Assembly (NCBI RefSeq): GCF_018143015.1
Contig: NC_054753.1
Location: forward strand, 27,793,462-27,857,461
Length of the DNA stretch: 64,000 nt
Reading direction: 5' to 3'
Origin: Lytechinus variegatus
Lineage: Eukaryota > Echinodermata > Echinoidea > Temnopleuroida > Toxopneustidae
Part shown: positions 19,237 through 30,306 of the stretch, piece by piece
Layout of the letters: each line of letters starts with the position of its first letter
Position numbering within the stretch: the stretch's first letter is position 1
Notes under the pieces: model-generated
Database searches by the model: none
The model's input: only the letters and a program-made list of their open reading frames with translations
What the model was told of the DNA's origin: nothing
Translations under genes and position numbers: made by a program

Positions 19237-22014
19237 TTAATCGGAAAAGAGGTATGTTTTTAGAAGTTTCTTGAATTGATCTGAAGAGTTTGATGATTTA
19301 ATGAAAGTGGGTATGTTGTTCCATTCTTTAGAAGCAGTAACACTGAATGTGCGATCACCTGATTTTGTACGAGTTTTGGGTATGGCAAGCAAATATGGGT
19401 CTTTAGATGAACGGAGATTAGGGCGAGTTGGTCTATGGGAAGAAAGGCTATCTTTGATATATTTTGGCATCTGGTTATTAAAGGCTTTGAAGACAAAAAG
19501 AAGTAATTTAAAGACAATTCTCTTCTTTACTGGGAGCCAATGAAGAGATTTAAGTAAAGGGCCAGGATCATGACGTCGGTCCACCCTAAAGATAATACGG
19601 GCTGCCCAGTTTTGTAAACTTTGTAGGCGCTTCAAATACACTTGGGGAACAGATGTTAATAAGCTGTTACAGTAATCTAATCTGGACAAAATATGACAAC
19701 GAACAGCACTGTGGCAGGTTTCTTCAGTTATGTACTTTCTTATCTGCGATATGTTTCTCAGATGGAATCTGACAGATTTACATAATTGATTAACTTGTTC
19801 TAACATATTCATATTACAATCAAAGTAAGCACCAAGGTTTCTAACAGATTTGGATGATACAATAGTAGCAGAACCAATACCAAGGCTAACATCACTAAGG
19901 GAACGAAGGTTATGACTTGAACCTATGACAAGAAATTCAGTCTTTCCTTCATTGAGTTTAAGTCTGTTATGAGTCATCCAACTACAGATGTCTGTGACAC
20001 AAGCACAAAGAGTCTTCTTTGCCTCATCTACACTGCAAACCTTAGGATCAAATGTTACGTAAAGCTGTATGTCATCAGCATAAGTATGGTAGAAGACATT
20101 ATGATGACGAGCGATGTCTCCTACAGGTAAGGTGTAGATAAGCGGTAAGCCTATAGAACTCGCACTACACTGAGATGACTTCCCACCTATTTCTACTTTG
20201 GTAGTCCAGTCTGCAAGGTAGGATCTGAACCACTTGAGTGCAATACCGTTGACTCCTAACCTGTTTGACATACGAGATATCAAAATTTGCCTGTCGATGG
20301 TATCGAATGCTGCTGATAGATCAAGTGACAACAAAAGTGCCATATGACCTTTATCTAAGGCAAACATTATATCATTTTTCACCTTTACTAGAGCTGTTTC
20401 CGTACTATGGTGTGGTCTGTATGCCGATTGGTGTTGCTCAAACAGGTCATTATCAGCCATGTGATCCATAAGTCTTCGACATACAACTTTTTCAATAATC
20501 TTTCCAACAAAACTCAAATTTGACACAGGTCTATAATTGGAAAGACAGTTCCTGTCGAGTGATGGCTTTTTGAGAAGTGGTCGTATAACTGCAGTTCTCG
20601 CTGCCGCTGGAAAGTTTCCTGATGAGAGCGAGGAGTTGACTACATGTATCTTGATTATGATGGGAAGAAGATCTTGGATGTTTTCCTTCAGGAACCATGT
20701 AGGAATGGGGTCCAAACTGCATGACTTACTTGCAGAACCCTTGATGATTTTCAATATCTCATCTTCAGTTGTCAGATCAAAACAGACCATAGGAGATGAT
20801 GAAAACGGTCTAGATTCAATCGAGGTCCCGGAACAGGAAGTGATATCCCCAAGACTTTCATGAATCTTTTCAATCTTGTTGGTAAAGAATGTAGAAAACT
20901 GATTACACAAGGTCTCCGCACAGTCATGGAAAGGAAGACACATATTCTTTCTGTTCAGTAAATAGTCCAATGTCCTGTAGACTTCCTTGGTATCCGAAGA
21001 AGAAAGTGCATGTTGAAAGTAGGACATCTTTGTCCTGCAGATCAGATTTGATGTTTCACGCTTTGCAACTAGATAGCTATCATGATCTATTGCAGACTTG
21101 CTTTTCTGCCATTTCCTTTCAGCTCTGCGCCTTTTCCGTCGAGCAAGATGGATCTCCTCGGTGTACCAAGGCATTCTTCTACGTACAGCACAGGTCCTTT
21201 CTGTCGATGGAGCCAAGGAATCAATAAGACCACGCAGTGTATCATTGTACCAATCAAAACTATGATCAGTATCCTCATGTTGTGAAAACTTCTGAGTCAT
21301 CGTTTGAAGGGAATCTCTGAATCTGTCCCTATCAATTGCTTTATAATTACGAGATGTTCTTGTGATCATCTCTTGCTGACTGACAGGGATTGTCAGCTCC
21401 AACCTCACTACAGAATGGTCAGACATCAGCATATCTTGCACGCTGCATCTCTTGATTATTGATTCAGATTCTCTGGTGAAAACAAGATCCAGTGTGTGTC
21501 CCCGTGAGTGGGTTGGACCTGTAACATGCTGATGTAAGCCGGCCGCTGATATAGCCTGGAGAAAACCATTCACATCTGTCTTAGTTGGATTGTCTATGTG
21601 GAAGTTGAAATCTCCAAGCAAAATTAGTTTGCCTGGGATTACATACATATCAGTCAAAAAGGTATCAAATTCACTCATGAAATCTACCAAGGACAGTCCA
21701 TTTGTGGGTGATGGTGGCGGTCGGTAAACAGCAACCAGATTCAATAGTGAAGAAGATGACGATAACTTGTTCACAACATGGACACACTCAAATGTCCTAA
21801 ACCCATTCACCAAAGTGCGGGTTTGTAATTTTAGCTCAGATTTGAAGATAACTGTTATGCCTCCCCCACTTCCAATTTTACGTGGAGTGTTGATGAGCGT
21901 ATATCCAGGTGGGGTACATTCACCCTTGATAACTTGATCGTCATCTTTCAGCCATGATTCTGTGATGACAAATATATCTAAATCATGTTCAAGAATGTAG
22001 TCATACGTGATTAA
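19237..22014 (-). CDS. LINE ORF2, main part: AP endonuclease and reverse transcriptase
   Basis: About 925 codons to a stop at 19237. Endonuclease signs: TESWLK, GGGITVIF, VAVYRPP, GDFNFH and SDHSVV. RT signs: NYRPVSNLSF, QSAYRPHHSTETAL, LDLSAAFDTID, and catalytic YADD at 20071-20082. L2/CR1 elements normally have G-x-P-Q-G-S-x-L-x-P before the YADD box. Here GLP runs straight into LIYTLP (about 20136-20153), so about seven residues appear deleted in frame, which should cripple the RT. The first codons at the right edge of this piece are cut by the Gypsy insertion. The remaining endonuclease start and the N-terminus are at 28745-29384. Confidence 0.88.
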   Translation of the reverse strand, partial: LITYDYILEHDLDIFVITESWLKDDDQVIKGECTPPGYTLINTPRKIGSGGGITVIFKSELKLQTRTLVNGFRTFECVHVVNKLSSSSSLLNLVAVYRPPPSPTNGLSLVDFMSEFDTFLTDMYVIPGKLILLGDFNFHIDNPTKTDVNGFLQAISAAGLHQHVTGPTHSRGHTLDLVFTRESESIIKRCSVQDMLMSDHSVVRLELTIPVSQQEMITRTSRNYKAIDRDRFRDSLQTMTQKFSQHEDTDHSFDWYNDTLRGLIDSLAPSTERTCAVRRRMPWYTEEIHLARRKRRRAERKWQKSKSAIDHDSYLVAKRETSNLICRTKMSYFQHALSSSDTKEVYRTLDYLLNRKNMCLPFHDCAETLCNQFSTFFTNKIEKIHESLGDITSCSGTSIESRPFSSSPMVCFDLTTEDEILKIIKGSASKSCSLDPIPTWFLKENIQDLLPIIIKIHVVNSSLSSGNFPAAARTAVIRPLLKKPSLDRNCLSNYRPVSNLSFVGKIIEKVVCRRLMDHMADNDLFEQHQSAYRPHHSTETALVKVKNDIMFALDKGHMALLLSLDLSAAFDTIDRQILISRMSNRLGVNGIALKWFRSYLADWTTKVEIGGKSSQCSASSIGLPLIYTLPVGDIARHHNVFYHTYADDIQLYVTFDPKVCSVDEAKKTLCACVTDICSWMTHNRLKLNEGKTEFLVIGSSHNLRSLSDVSLGIGSATIVSSKSVRNLGAYFDCNMNMLEQVNQLCKSVRFHLRNISQIRKYITEETCHSAVRCHILSRLDYCNSLLTSVPQVYLKRLQSLQNWAARIIFRVDRRHDPGPLLKSLHWLPVKKRIVFKLLLFVFKAFNNQMPKYIKDSLSSHRPTRPNLRSSKDPYLLAIPKTRTKSGDRTFSVTASKEWNNIPTFIKSSNSSDQFKKLLKTYLFSD

Positions 22015-22915
22015 TGTAGCGGCACAGCTTTGCAAGACGGCCGGTGGCCGCCCACCGTCTTGCGCTGCCCACGTACAAAAAAAGGACGGGAGTCAAAGAA
22101 TGACAAGTTCGATGAAGTTAAGTTGTGTATCAGGTTTTATTCTAAATCAAAGTCAAATTACATGCTGGATAATAATAAATGTCGCATCTCTGGGCTGGAC
22201 GACCGACGACAGACAAAAATTAAACCGACATGGCCTACGGCGGCAAAACAAATCGGGAACGAAAAACTGCCCCTTGTCAACTAAACACTCCCTTTTTATC
22301 CCCTTTTTGGTCAAACACCGCGTGGCGAAAAAGCCTTTCCCAAGTCGACCCTATCACTTTTGGTGTAATGCGCGAAATTAATCCGCCTATAATGTAAGTA
22401 TATAAAAACTTATATAAAACGGAACTTAATTATTGTGTACTCCGATTCCAAATTCAAGTTCTTCGGCTTTCCATTATTCTTCCAACTTACGTAACTCTCT
22501 TGACCACTCCCCCAACTGCTCTCTCAGTCAATTAATCCTCTTTTGCGACTCTTCTCACTTCAGCCACTCCCACTCACAGCTCACTTCCACCAAGGAATTA
22601 CCAACACTCCTTGCTTCCACACCTGTTCACATTCTCTCTCTCTCTCTCTCTAATCACTGAAGAATGCAAGCGAGCCGAAGAACATGAATAAGAAGCAAAG
22701 TAGTAAAATAACTGAAGTTCCAATGGACTTCTATTAGTCCTGAACGCCTAGCAACCCAGTCAGTTTGCCCTCTTTCACTTCCACATTCCAATCGCTAGCC
22801 TGGCCCAGAAAAACTAGCAAACGAAATCAACACCTTTAAGGAATGTAAACAATGGAAGAAGGCGAACGAACTTCTTTACCCAAACAAACAAATCTCTATT
22901 TTCCATCCCGCTATA
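22015..22915 (-). repeat. Gypsy 3' LTR
   Basis: 901 bp and near-identical to 27846-28744. A purine-rich tract (on the minus strand) directly borders its inner edge, as expected of a polypurine tract. Confidence 0.9.
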
Positions 22916-25130
22916 ACTCTCCCCTACTGAATCGATCTGTTCCATAAGATCGCAAAAAATAAGGAAAAAAAGATTTGTTGATACTGACGGTCGTCCATCC
23001 ATGACACTTACAATTTGTCATAAACAATATAAACATTTCAACATCGTTCTATATTTATGCCAAATATTGTTCTTTCAAAATCTTCCCTTTTTGGCAAATA
23101 AATTGCATGTATATACATTGTACCTGTACCTTCTTCAATTAAAAATAGGATCTGGAGAGCTTCCATCAGGGGAATGTCAACGTATAGGCATTGGGAAGTG
23201 GATGACCCAAGCTTCCTGCTGCTTCATCGATGACATCACCCCTTCAAAGATAAACACTCCAGACCCCTGAAAAAATGGATTGAAGGGTTTCCTCTAAACA
23301 TCAATTAAACCTTCATTATACCTCTTATGCACAACTAGTTATATCAAAAATATTGATTGAAAACTATAAATAACCCGAGTTAACAAGTGCATGTTTTATG
23401 TCCAAAATGATACTAAAAAATATTTTGCATCAGCATACTTGTATAATGCCCTAGTAAAAGTGTTTATTAATCAATTGAACATTAATCAATGGATGGGTTG
23501 TAATTGTAAACCATGAACAATCAACTTCAGGCATTATATATCAACCATGAACATGCATCATAAACAGTAAACAGTAAATATTTTGATATTGGACAGCATG
23601 CATGCACATGTTAGACCTCGCTCTGCTATGGTTACAAATAATGACGCTTATTCTGAAAGTTACAATTATTTTATGTGTTATACTTTCAGAATCATTACTT
23701 TACAGTGTTTTTTTTTATGTACAATTCATCCTTTGCTTCCAAACAGATGACATAGTGCACCTCTAGGGTAAACCTCCACATTAAAAAGATAAACAATTGT
23801 TTAAAAAAATCCCTTTTTTCATTTGTTCAAATTTTACAAGTCCTTTTACATGGACAAAAAAATAACCCAAACATTACTGTTTTCTACCATTTACCAAGAC
23901 TTTGGGATGATGTCAAAACTACCATCAGAGGTGGATATCCCATGCCTCCTCCAGTTCCGCTTGACACATCCTGCCGTCTGATATGTAGTTTTCCTATAAG
24001 GACAAATATAATTACATATTTACAGATTAATTAATATCACAAAATATATTAAATGATCCATGTCGGCAAACCAAACTGGGCCAGTCAATCAATAGAACCA
24101 AGCAATCATACATATAACCCATAATCACTGATGTACATCATTTATCCCACAATAATAAAAAACTAATTAAATCCAAAAATGTGTCTGACAAAAACTTACT
24201 ATTCTACGTAGGTATAGCTCCTTCCCCCTTTCTGTTATGGGGTGCATCCGGCAGGGAACGGTGCTCCCAAACCCAGAACATATCCCTATGTATTTGTATT
24301 ATGTAGCATTCTTTCAAAGTTGAGTCCCCTTCTCCAAAACTTCTCAATATTAGTTATTTACCACCTACTTCCAAATACATGCTCCTTACCCCACTCCCTA
24401 CTAATCGTTTCACAAAGCTATGTCCAAATAATAAAACTGTCAGTCATAAATAATTGAAGGCGGAGTCCAGCCCAGAGACCCAAGGTAAATTTTTAATTGT
24501 TTACTTATTACTTTATTTTTCCAATACAGACTTAGGTAAGTTGTATGGATTAGAATGAATGCCTTTATTTTGTCTTTAAGATCTCATCTGGACGACACTT
24601 GTTCCGCCTCTGGTACGCCCACTTGTACGCCCCCATCCGTACTCTGGTTAGACCAGTACTCTCCCCTACTGTTTCTGTAGTTACTCTTTCTGGTACTAAA
24701 ACATATTCATCCTCAAAATCTTTTCTAGAATCCTTGTAGCTAGCAATGATTTTCCTTCTCTCATAACCCAAAATCTTCCATATTTTGGTCAACCACATCT
24801 GATTCAGAAGGTGCTTTCCTTACTAGCCTACGATTCACTATCTTTGGATTACCTCCATTAAGGTCGGATACGATAAATATCCTCAGTAAGATTTATCCAA
24901 TCAACAACATATAATTCATCAAAATAAACATTCTCCAACTTGTGTCTTTTACTAAAAGCACACTTCTTTAAGTAAACAAGAGATCCTATGCCCAGGGGAG
25001 GGGACTTGCAGAGATATTTGCATCAGCTCGGGCCTTAGTCCGGGCTGCTACCTTGTCAGTTCTTTCTTTGGCAACTTTTTGAGCCCTCTCAACCAACTCG
25101 GCTTGTTCTTTAACAAAGTCTTGTTCCCAT
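22916..25130 (-). other. Gypsy internal region without recognisable coding parts
   Basis: Between the 3' LTR and the integrase remnant I recognise no domain, apart from a short integrase C-terminal-like stretch near 25000-25150. It is AT-rich and non-coding as far as I can read. Confidence 0.5.
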
Positions 25131-25136
25131 TCTACA

Positions 25137-26166
25137 TCAGACACACCCAACAAATGATAAAGGAATACGCTCTTTCCTACCAAACATAAGAGCAAAAGGG
25201 CTGACCCTCGTAGTTTCGTGGGGGGTGGTATTGTACATGTAGACAAGATGAGGCAATAATTCAGGCCATCTACGTCTATCACGCTGATCCAGCGATTTGA
25301 TTAGGCCAAATAATCTTTCAGCCTGAGCATTACCCTCAGGATGATATGGTGTTGTACGAGTCTTACGTATACCATAAAGCCTACATAATTCTTTTATCAC
25401 CTGACCCACAAAATTACGTCCCTGATCACTATGAATTCTATTTGGAATTCCATACTTTGTGAACCAGTGCTCTTGTAGAGCTTTAGCTACTGTTGAGGCG
25501 TGTTGATTTCTACAAGGGATTGCCTGAGCTAATTTCGTATATACATCTGTAATAACAAGTACATCCTCAAATCCTCCCTTACCAGGATCTAACTTAACAA
25601 AATCAATAGCAATAATTTCCAATGGACTAAATGCCATTAGATGTCTCATTGGGGTTCTTACCCGAGGCTGCATCTCCTTTGCCTTAGCACATTTAATACA
25701 TCTTTTAACATAAAATTTTATATCACGAGCCATGCCAGGCCAATAAACTCTTGACCTAGCTAATTGTTGAGTTTTATTTCTACCTTGATGTCCCCATTCA
25801 TCATGACATCCAACTAAAATACTCTTTACGCAAACACTGTGGGAGTAAAATTTGAAATATATTACCAAATAAAGGATCAAGAACCTTCCTTCCTAATATT
25901 CCATCTTTAACAGTAAAATTAGACCATTGATATAACCATTGTTTCAAACTATCCGGTTCTGAAAAACGTGCGGGAAATTCATCCCCCGGTTTCCAGTGCG
26001 CACTCCACCGTTCCCACACAAATCTCAGTTCTGGGTCAATTTTCTGCATTTGAATGAGTCGTTCAGGCGAGGAAGGAAACAATAAAGTGGGACCTAACAA
26101 ATTTTCTTGGTCAGAAACACCAGACTTCGATTGGATTTCATAAAAGGCTTGCTGCAAAGATTGCAC
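25137..26166 (-). pseudogene. Gypsy pol remnant: pre-integrase and integrase
   Basis: Residues such as RVYWPGM, CIKCAKAK, VLVITDVYTK, HSDQGRNF and TTPYHPEGNAQAERL mark a Ty3/Gypsy integrase with its zinc-binding region and catalytic core. The upstream part resembles the linker that precedes integrase. Fossil, not intact. Confidence 0.85.
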
Positions 26167-26244
26167 AGTTTGTTTCTTTCCAAAATGTTTTTGAAATAGT
26201 TCAATAATACTTTTAGTATCTTATTTCCCCGAAAAACAACTTTT

Positions 26245-26475
26245 TTACGTGCCGCACCTTCCAGATTTGCTCTGATTATGCCGCACTTTTTGAGTTTCAG
26301 AGATTTGGTATTGTTCACAATAAAGATCTATTTCTTCTAACCATTCGGTAAGGGAAATGCCACCTTGTCCAGAAAATCTCTCAAGTCTGGTACTTCTATC
26401 ACTAGGGGTAAACCTACACCCTTGTAATGCTCCGGTTAAACCGGTTACTAAATCTTCAACTAACTTTTCAGCCAT
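26245..26475 (-). pseudogene. Gypsy gag-like remnant
   Basis: A short minus-strand piece (RFSGQGGISLTEWLEEIDLY) resembling the start of a Gypsy-type gag core. Assigned by position and pattern only. Confidence 0.5.
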
Positions 26476-26479
26476 AATT

Positions 26480-27845
26480 TTACTATGTATATGTGAATAC
26501 TACTGAAAGGAGATGCAACCTCAACTACGATAAACCTTCAGTTATAACACACTTATTAAATAGTCTACTATCTAACTCTGGGAGAGAAAGGTAACCAATC
26601 GAACCAGACGCAGAACCTAGGAAAAAAGGCATTTAGTTAAAATTGTGAAATGTGTAAGTCCAGATCACAATAAACATTGGGGGTCTGACATAAAGATAAG
26701 CAAAAGACTGCAAATTCTATATAGATTTTCTGAAGATGTATTTTCATGTGTTGCCAAAGAACACTACCAGAACTTAGATTTTTACTATTATTATTCTATC
26801 TAGTGGTGTACTTGCAGAATTTATTTGTGCTATCTCCTTCAGATCCCAATGCACACTAATGCAAAACAGACATAATAACAAACTGCATAGCTACACACAT
26901 ATCTTAACACATCGTCATGTTGAGAAGATAACGAGTTCATAATATCTTTTCAGATACAGATCAAGCATATCTTATAGTTTGTAATATGAGAGTCTACATT
27001 AAATGTGAATGACTGTTCTGGAAAAATCTTAACAAGGGCTTCATTACATACCAGCGACTCCTGCTGCTTCACTCGCCAAGGCTATCGGCTTCCAAACGAC
27101 AGTGCCAGCTTCCACCGTCGAAGATATCGAAGACAGGGTCTACCACACCACGTCGATGACGAAGATGAAGGGCCGTGTCGAAGCGTTGGTTGGAAGAACG
27201 ATGTCTCGGAGCTCCTCGATAGCGTCCAACTCCCCGAGCCGGACTAGCGCCTGCGGCCTCCAGTACCTAACCTCAATCCATCCTCATGAGACGACCAAAG
27301 GAAAAGCAATCGCCCTGCTGAGTTCCTTTACAGCCCCTTCCAAGACGATTCTCGCGCAGTTAAACGACTCCTCTCACCGCAGTGTAATGTGAAATCACCA
27401 GACTTCGTCGGTACCAACTAATCCGGAGGGTTTTAGTGGAAACCAGCTATGCTACCCGTCAGGTCTATTTGCAGTGGTTTTCACAGGTCCCTCGACTCCT
27501 CGCTACAATGCAGCCACGCGTGAGTCCCAGGACGAAGGGTTCTTTCTCCTGAGCTCAACGGCACATGTAAGGTCCCAACGTCGAAAACCCGGGCGATGTG
27601 GGGGCTCAATCCAACCCCTGCAGCTGAATTTCTCTCTCCAACGTTAAAGTTAAAATAATATCAATTCACATCCTCGAACAAAAAATAAGCCGGAACCGGT
27701 GACATGAAGTGAAGCTCTCCTTGTTGAATTTATATCAATGTCCGATAAACATTGTGTTTATGCGTAAAACCAGACTGAAGGACTAAAACGTTCCCCGAAC
27801 ATGCTGAAGATGACGGTTAATTGACCCCATCCGTACTACCAATTT
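26480..27845 (-). other. Gypsy 5' leader region
   Basis: Between the gag-like piece and the 5' LTR. It has no recognisable coding domain. On the minus strand TTGGTAGTACGGATGGGG lies just inside the LTR, where a tRNA primer-binding site is expected; the matching tRNA is not identified. Confidence 0.45.
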
Positions 27846-28744
27846 TGTAGCGGCACAGCTTTGCAAGACGGCCGGTGGCCGCCCACCGTCTTGCGCTGCC
27901 CACGTACAAAAAAAGGACGGGAGTCAAAGAATGACAAGTTCGATGAAGTTAAGTTGTGTATCAGGTTTTATTCTAAATCAAAGTCAAATTACATGCTGGA
28001 TAATAATAAATGTCGCATCTCTGGGCTGGACGACCGACGACAGACAAAAATTAAACCGACATGGCCTACGGCGGCAAAACAAATCGGGAACGAAAAACTG
28101 CCCCTTGTCAACTAAACACTCCCTTTTTATCCCCTTTTTGGTCAAACACCGCGTGGCGAAAAAGCCTTTCCCAAGTCGACCCTATCACTTTTGGTGTAAT
28201 GCGCGAAATTAATCCGCCTATAATGTAAGTATATAAAAACTTATATAAAACGGAACTTAATTATTGTGTACTCCGATTCCAAATTCAAGTTCTTCGGCTT
28301 TCCATTATTCTTCCAACTTACGTAACTCTCTTGACCACTCCCCCAACTGCTCTCTCAGTCAATTAATCCTCTTTTGCGACTCTTCTCACTTCAGCCACTC
28401 CCACTCACAGCTCACTTCCACCAAGGAATTACCAACACTCCTTGCTTCCACACCTGTTCACATTCTCTCTCTCTCTCTCTAATCACTGAAGAATGCAAGC
28501 GAGCCGAAGAACATGAATAAGAAGCAAAGTAGTAAAATAACTGAAGTTCCAATGGACTTCTATTAGTCCTGAACGCCTAGCAACCCAGTCAGTTTGCCCT
28601 CTTTCACTTCCACATTCCAATCGCTAGCCTGGCCCAGAAAAACTAGCAAACGAAATCAACACCTTTAAGGAATGTAAACAATGGAAGAAGGCGAACGAAC
28701 TTCTTTACCCAAACAAACAAATCTCTATTTTCCATCCCGCTATA
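27846..28744 (-). repeat. Gypsy 5' LTR
   Basis: 899 bp and near-identical to 22015-22915. It is followed outward by the 4-5-bp target duplication and then LINE coding sequence. Confidence 0.9.
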
Positions 28745-29384
28745 TTAAAGCCTTATTTCTCAGAGAACGTGCATTCCATAAATGTACTTTTGTACCAGAC
28801 TGAATGTTAGGATCGTGTCTGGGTATCCTCCTCAGATTGTTGTGATTGATGCCACATCTAGAGGTATTATTGACAGGCAAACGAGGAGTTATCAATACTG
28901 GGATATGCCTCTGCTCTCTTCTCCCTGCTCTCTTACCTCTATGAAACCTTTGCCTTTTGGCAATCCCGAGAGAACATATATTCTTCCAAACGCCATCCTG
29001 AAGTCTGCACCCTCTTAGAAACTGTCTATTCTGGTTGATCTCCAGTAACTTATTTCTATCATATACATGTCGATTTACCTTACATTCTGTTCTCGCCGTG
29101 TCACTAGGATTGTAACACTCATCGGTGGTCGTGGTGGTATCAAAGTTCCTTGGTCCAGGGTTCAAGCTAATATCTCCTGATAACAAGAGTTGAAGCTGGA
29201 AGGTTGATGTGGTATTAGAATAGTATACTATCCGCGTTCCAAGGAACTTCAGCTGTGTATGTGAATTACCTTCTTTAAAACAGCACTTGAATGCATGTAC
29301 ATGGTGGCCAATACAGGGCTCCACTTCATTTCTTCCCATTGTAGACACAATGAGGACAATTGCTATCAAGTTGACCAACTCCAT
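28745..29384 (-). CDS. LINE ORF2, N-terminal part with 2A-like peptide and start of the endonuclease
   Basis: About 213 codons from M at 29384. Seen: a hydrophobic start (MELVNLIAIVLIVS, signal-like), a 2A-like motif LLLSGDISLNPGP at residues 66-78, a basic Arg/His-rich linker, and HLWNARSLRNKAL at the end, the first motif of the AP endonuclease. The coding sequence is broken off at the Gypsy target site and continues in the same frame at 22014. Family knowledge: L2/CR1 LINEs of sea urchins can carry active 2A peptides at the N-terminus, which make the ribosome skip a peptide bond. Activity here is inferred from the match. Confidence 0.8.
29151..29189 (-). other. 2A-like ribosome-skipping motif
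   Basis: Encodes LLLSGDISLNPGP. The core D-I-x-x-N-P-G-P fits the 2A consensus D-(V/I)-E-x-N-P-G-P except for S in place of E. Skipping would separate a 77-residue leader from the rest of the LINE protein, between G77 and P78. Confidence 0.75.
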
Positions 29385-29720
29385 TGTTGTGTTCAGAAGC
29401 TATTGATGAAAACAATGGACGGTGTGGATGAGTGAACTTGAAAGCCAAAGTCAAGATACATGGAGGACATGCATGTAATGGTGGTTCAGCAATGAAGTCA
29501 AACTGCAAAAACTAGATCCATACAGATTTTCCAATGTAGGCCATCAAACAGATCCAAACTAGTCTAGGGTGATCCTGACGATATATATTACAAACTGATA
29601 TAGTAAAAATAGCATTCAAAAAAAAAAAATGAAAAAAATAATAATAATAATAATGTGACAAAATCAGAAATATTCTGGAGCTCAGAAAGGGACTGCCTGT
29701 TAGGCGCCCCTTGTGCATAT
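29385..29720 (-). other. LINE 5' UTR
   Basis: About 335 bp between the LINE ATG and the point where inverted-arm homology resumes. It includes an A-rich/AAT run (29620-29653). No coding sequence is recognised. Confidence 0.5.
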
Positions 29721-29721
29721 A

Positions 29722-30027
29722 ATCATAATTAGATTCAATCAGAGCGTTGTTGATAGTAGACGTCAATTTATCATGCCTTGTCGATTAAAAGTATATAGGC
29801 CTATATGATGATATATACTACATATTATATTTACTGGACTCTAAAATATCTTCGTGATTATTTATTTCTCTAAAAGGATCTTTCTTCACCTTATAACTGC
29901 ATGCAGTGCATTAATCAAAGCGCTTTATACGGTTTAAGAATGCTATACTTCTGTCTGTAAAATGCCATAATATTAAAAATGTCATAGATGTAGGTTTAAA
30001 TAAACTCCGATCCCACAAAATTTTACC
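29722..30027. repeat. Left arm of the inverted duplication, continued beyond the LINE
   Basis: Reverse-complementary to about 33758-34185. Examples are GTTGTTGATAGTAGACG against the mirror of about 34148-34166, and TTCTTAAACCGTAT in the right arm at 33833-33846. It shows that the LINE interrupted an existing palindrome arm. Confidence 0.75.
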
Positions 30028-30306
30028 TCAATGATTAACACTCGGTATGTTTGAAACTGCTTAAGCCCATATTGCACTGACCATCAAGATCACCAATAGG
30101 TTTGGAAATATCATCAAAGGAAATATGAACGATGACATGACCAAGATGACACATATTATCAACATTCATTGTGCTTTGAAGGTGTCATTTCATGCCAGAT
30201 CATAATATGAAGATCATGGCAACGTTTAAACTAATTACATTTTTACCATGAATTAGATGGTCAGACAGCTTTTTTCACCTTTTAATTTTACAATCTTGCT
30301 ACAGTA

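Larger units (their letters stand above)
22015..28744 (-). mobile_element. Ty3/Gypsy LTR retrotransposon, young but broken, inserted in the LINE
   Basis: Two LTRs of about 900 bp (22015-22915 and 27846-28744) flank about 4.9 kb. The ends are inverted (TGTAGCGG / CGCTATA) and the target duplication is 4-5 bp (TTAA, possibly ATTAA). Coding remnants run on the minus strand, so the right LTR is the 5' one. Recognised parts are a gag-like piece, a pre-integrase region and an integrase. I do not recognise reverse transcriptase or RNase H. The two LTRs look the same apart from the length of a CT run, so the insertion is recent. The body is broken in several places. Confidence 0.9.
19110..29720 (-). 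mobile_element. Near-full-length L2/CR1-type LINE, split by a Gypsy element
   Basis: Minus-strand LINE. The 5' end is near 29720 and the 3' end near 19110, ending in a (TTA)n microsatellite as in L2/CR1 elements. Its own length without the Gypsy insert is about 3.9 kb. It encodes one long ORF with a 2A-like peptide, AP endonuclease and reverse transcriptase. Both boundaries are set by the break in inverted-arm homology with the 34-kb arm. The Gypsy element (22015-28744) lies in the endonuclease coding region. Confidence 0.85.

Noticed and set aside
22007-22660. Plus-strand open frames that recur at 27861-28482
   Set aside because: They lie in the two Gypsy LTRs and repeat only because the LTRs do.
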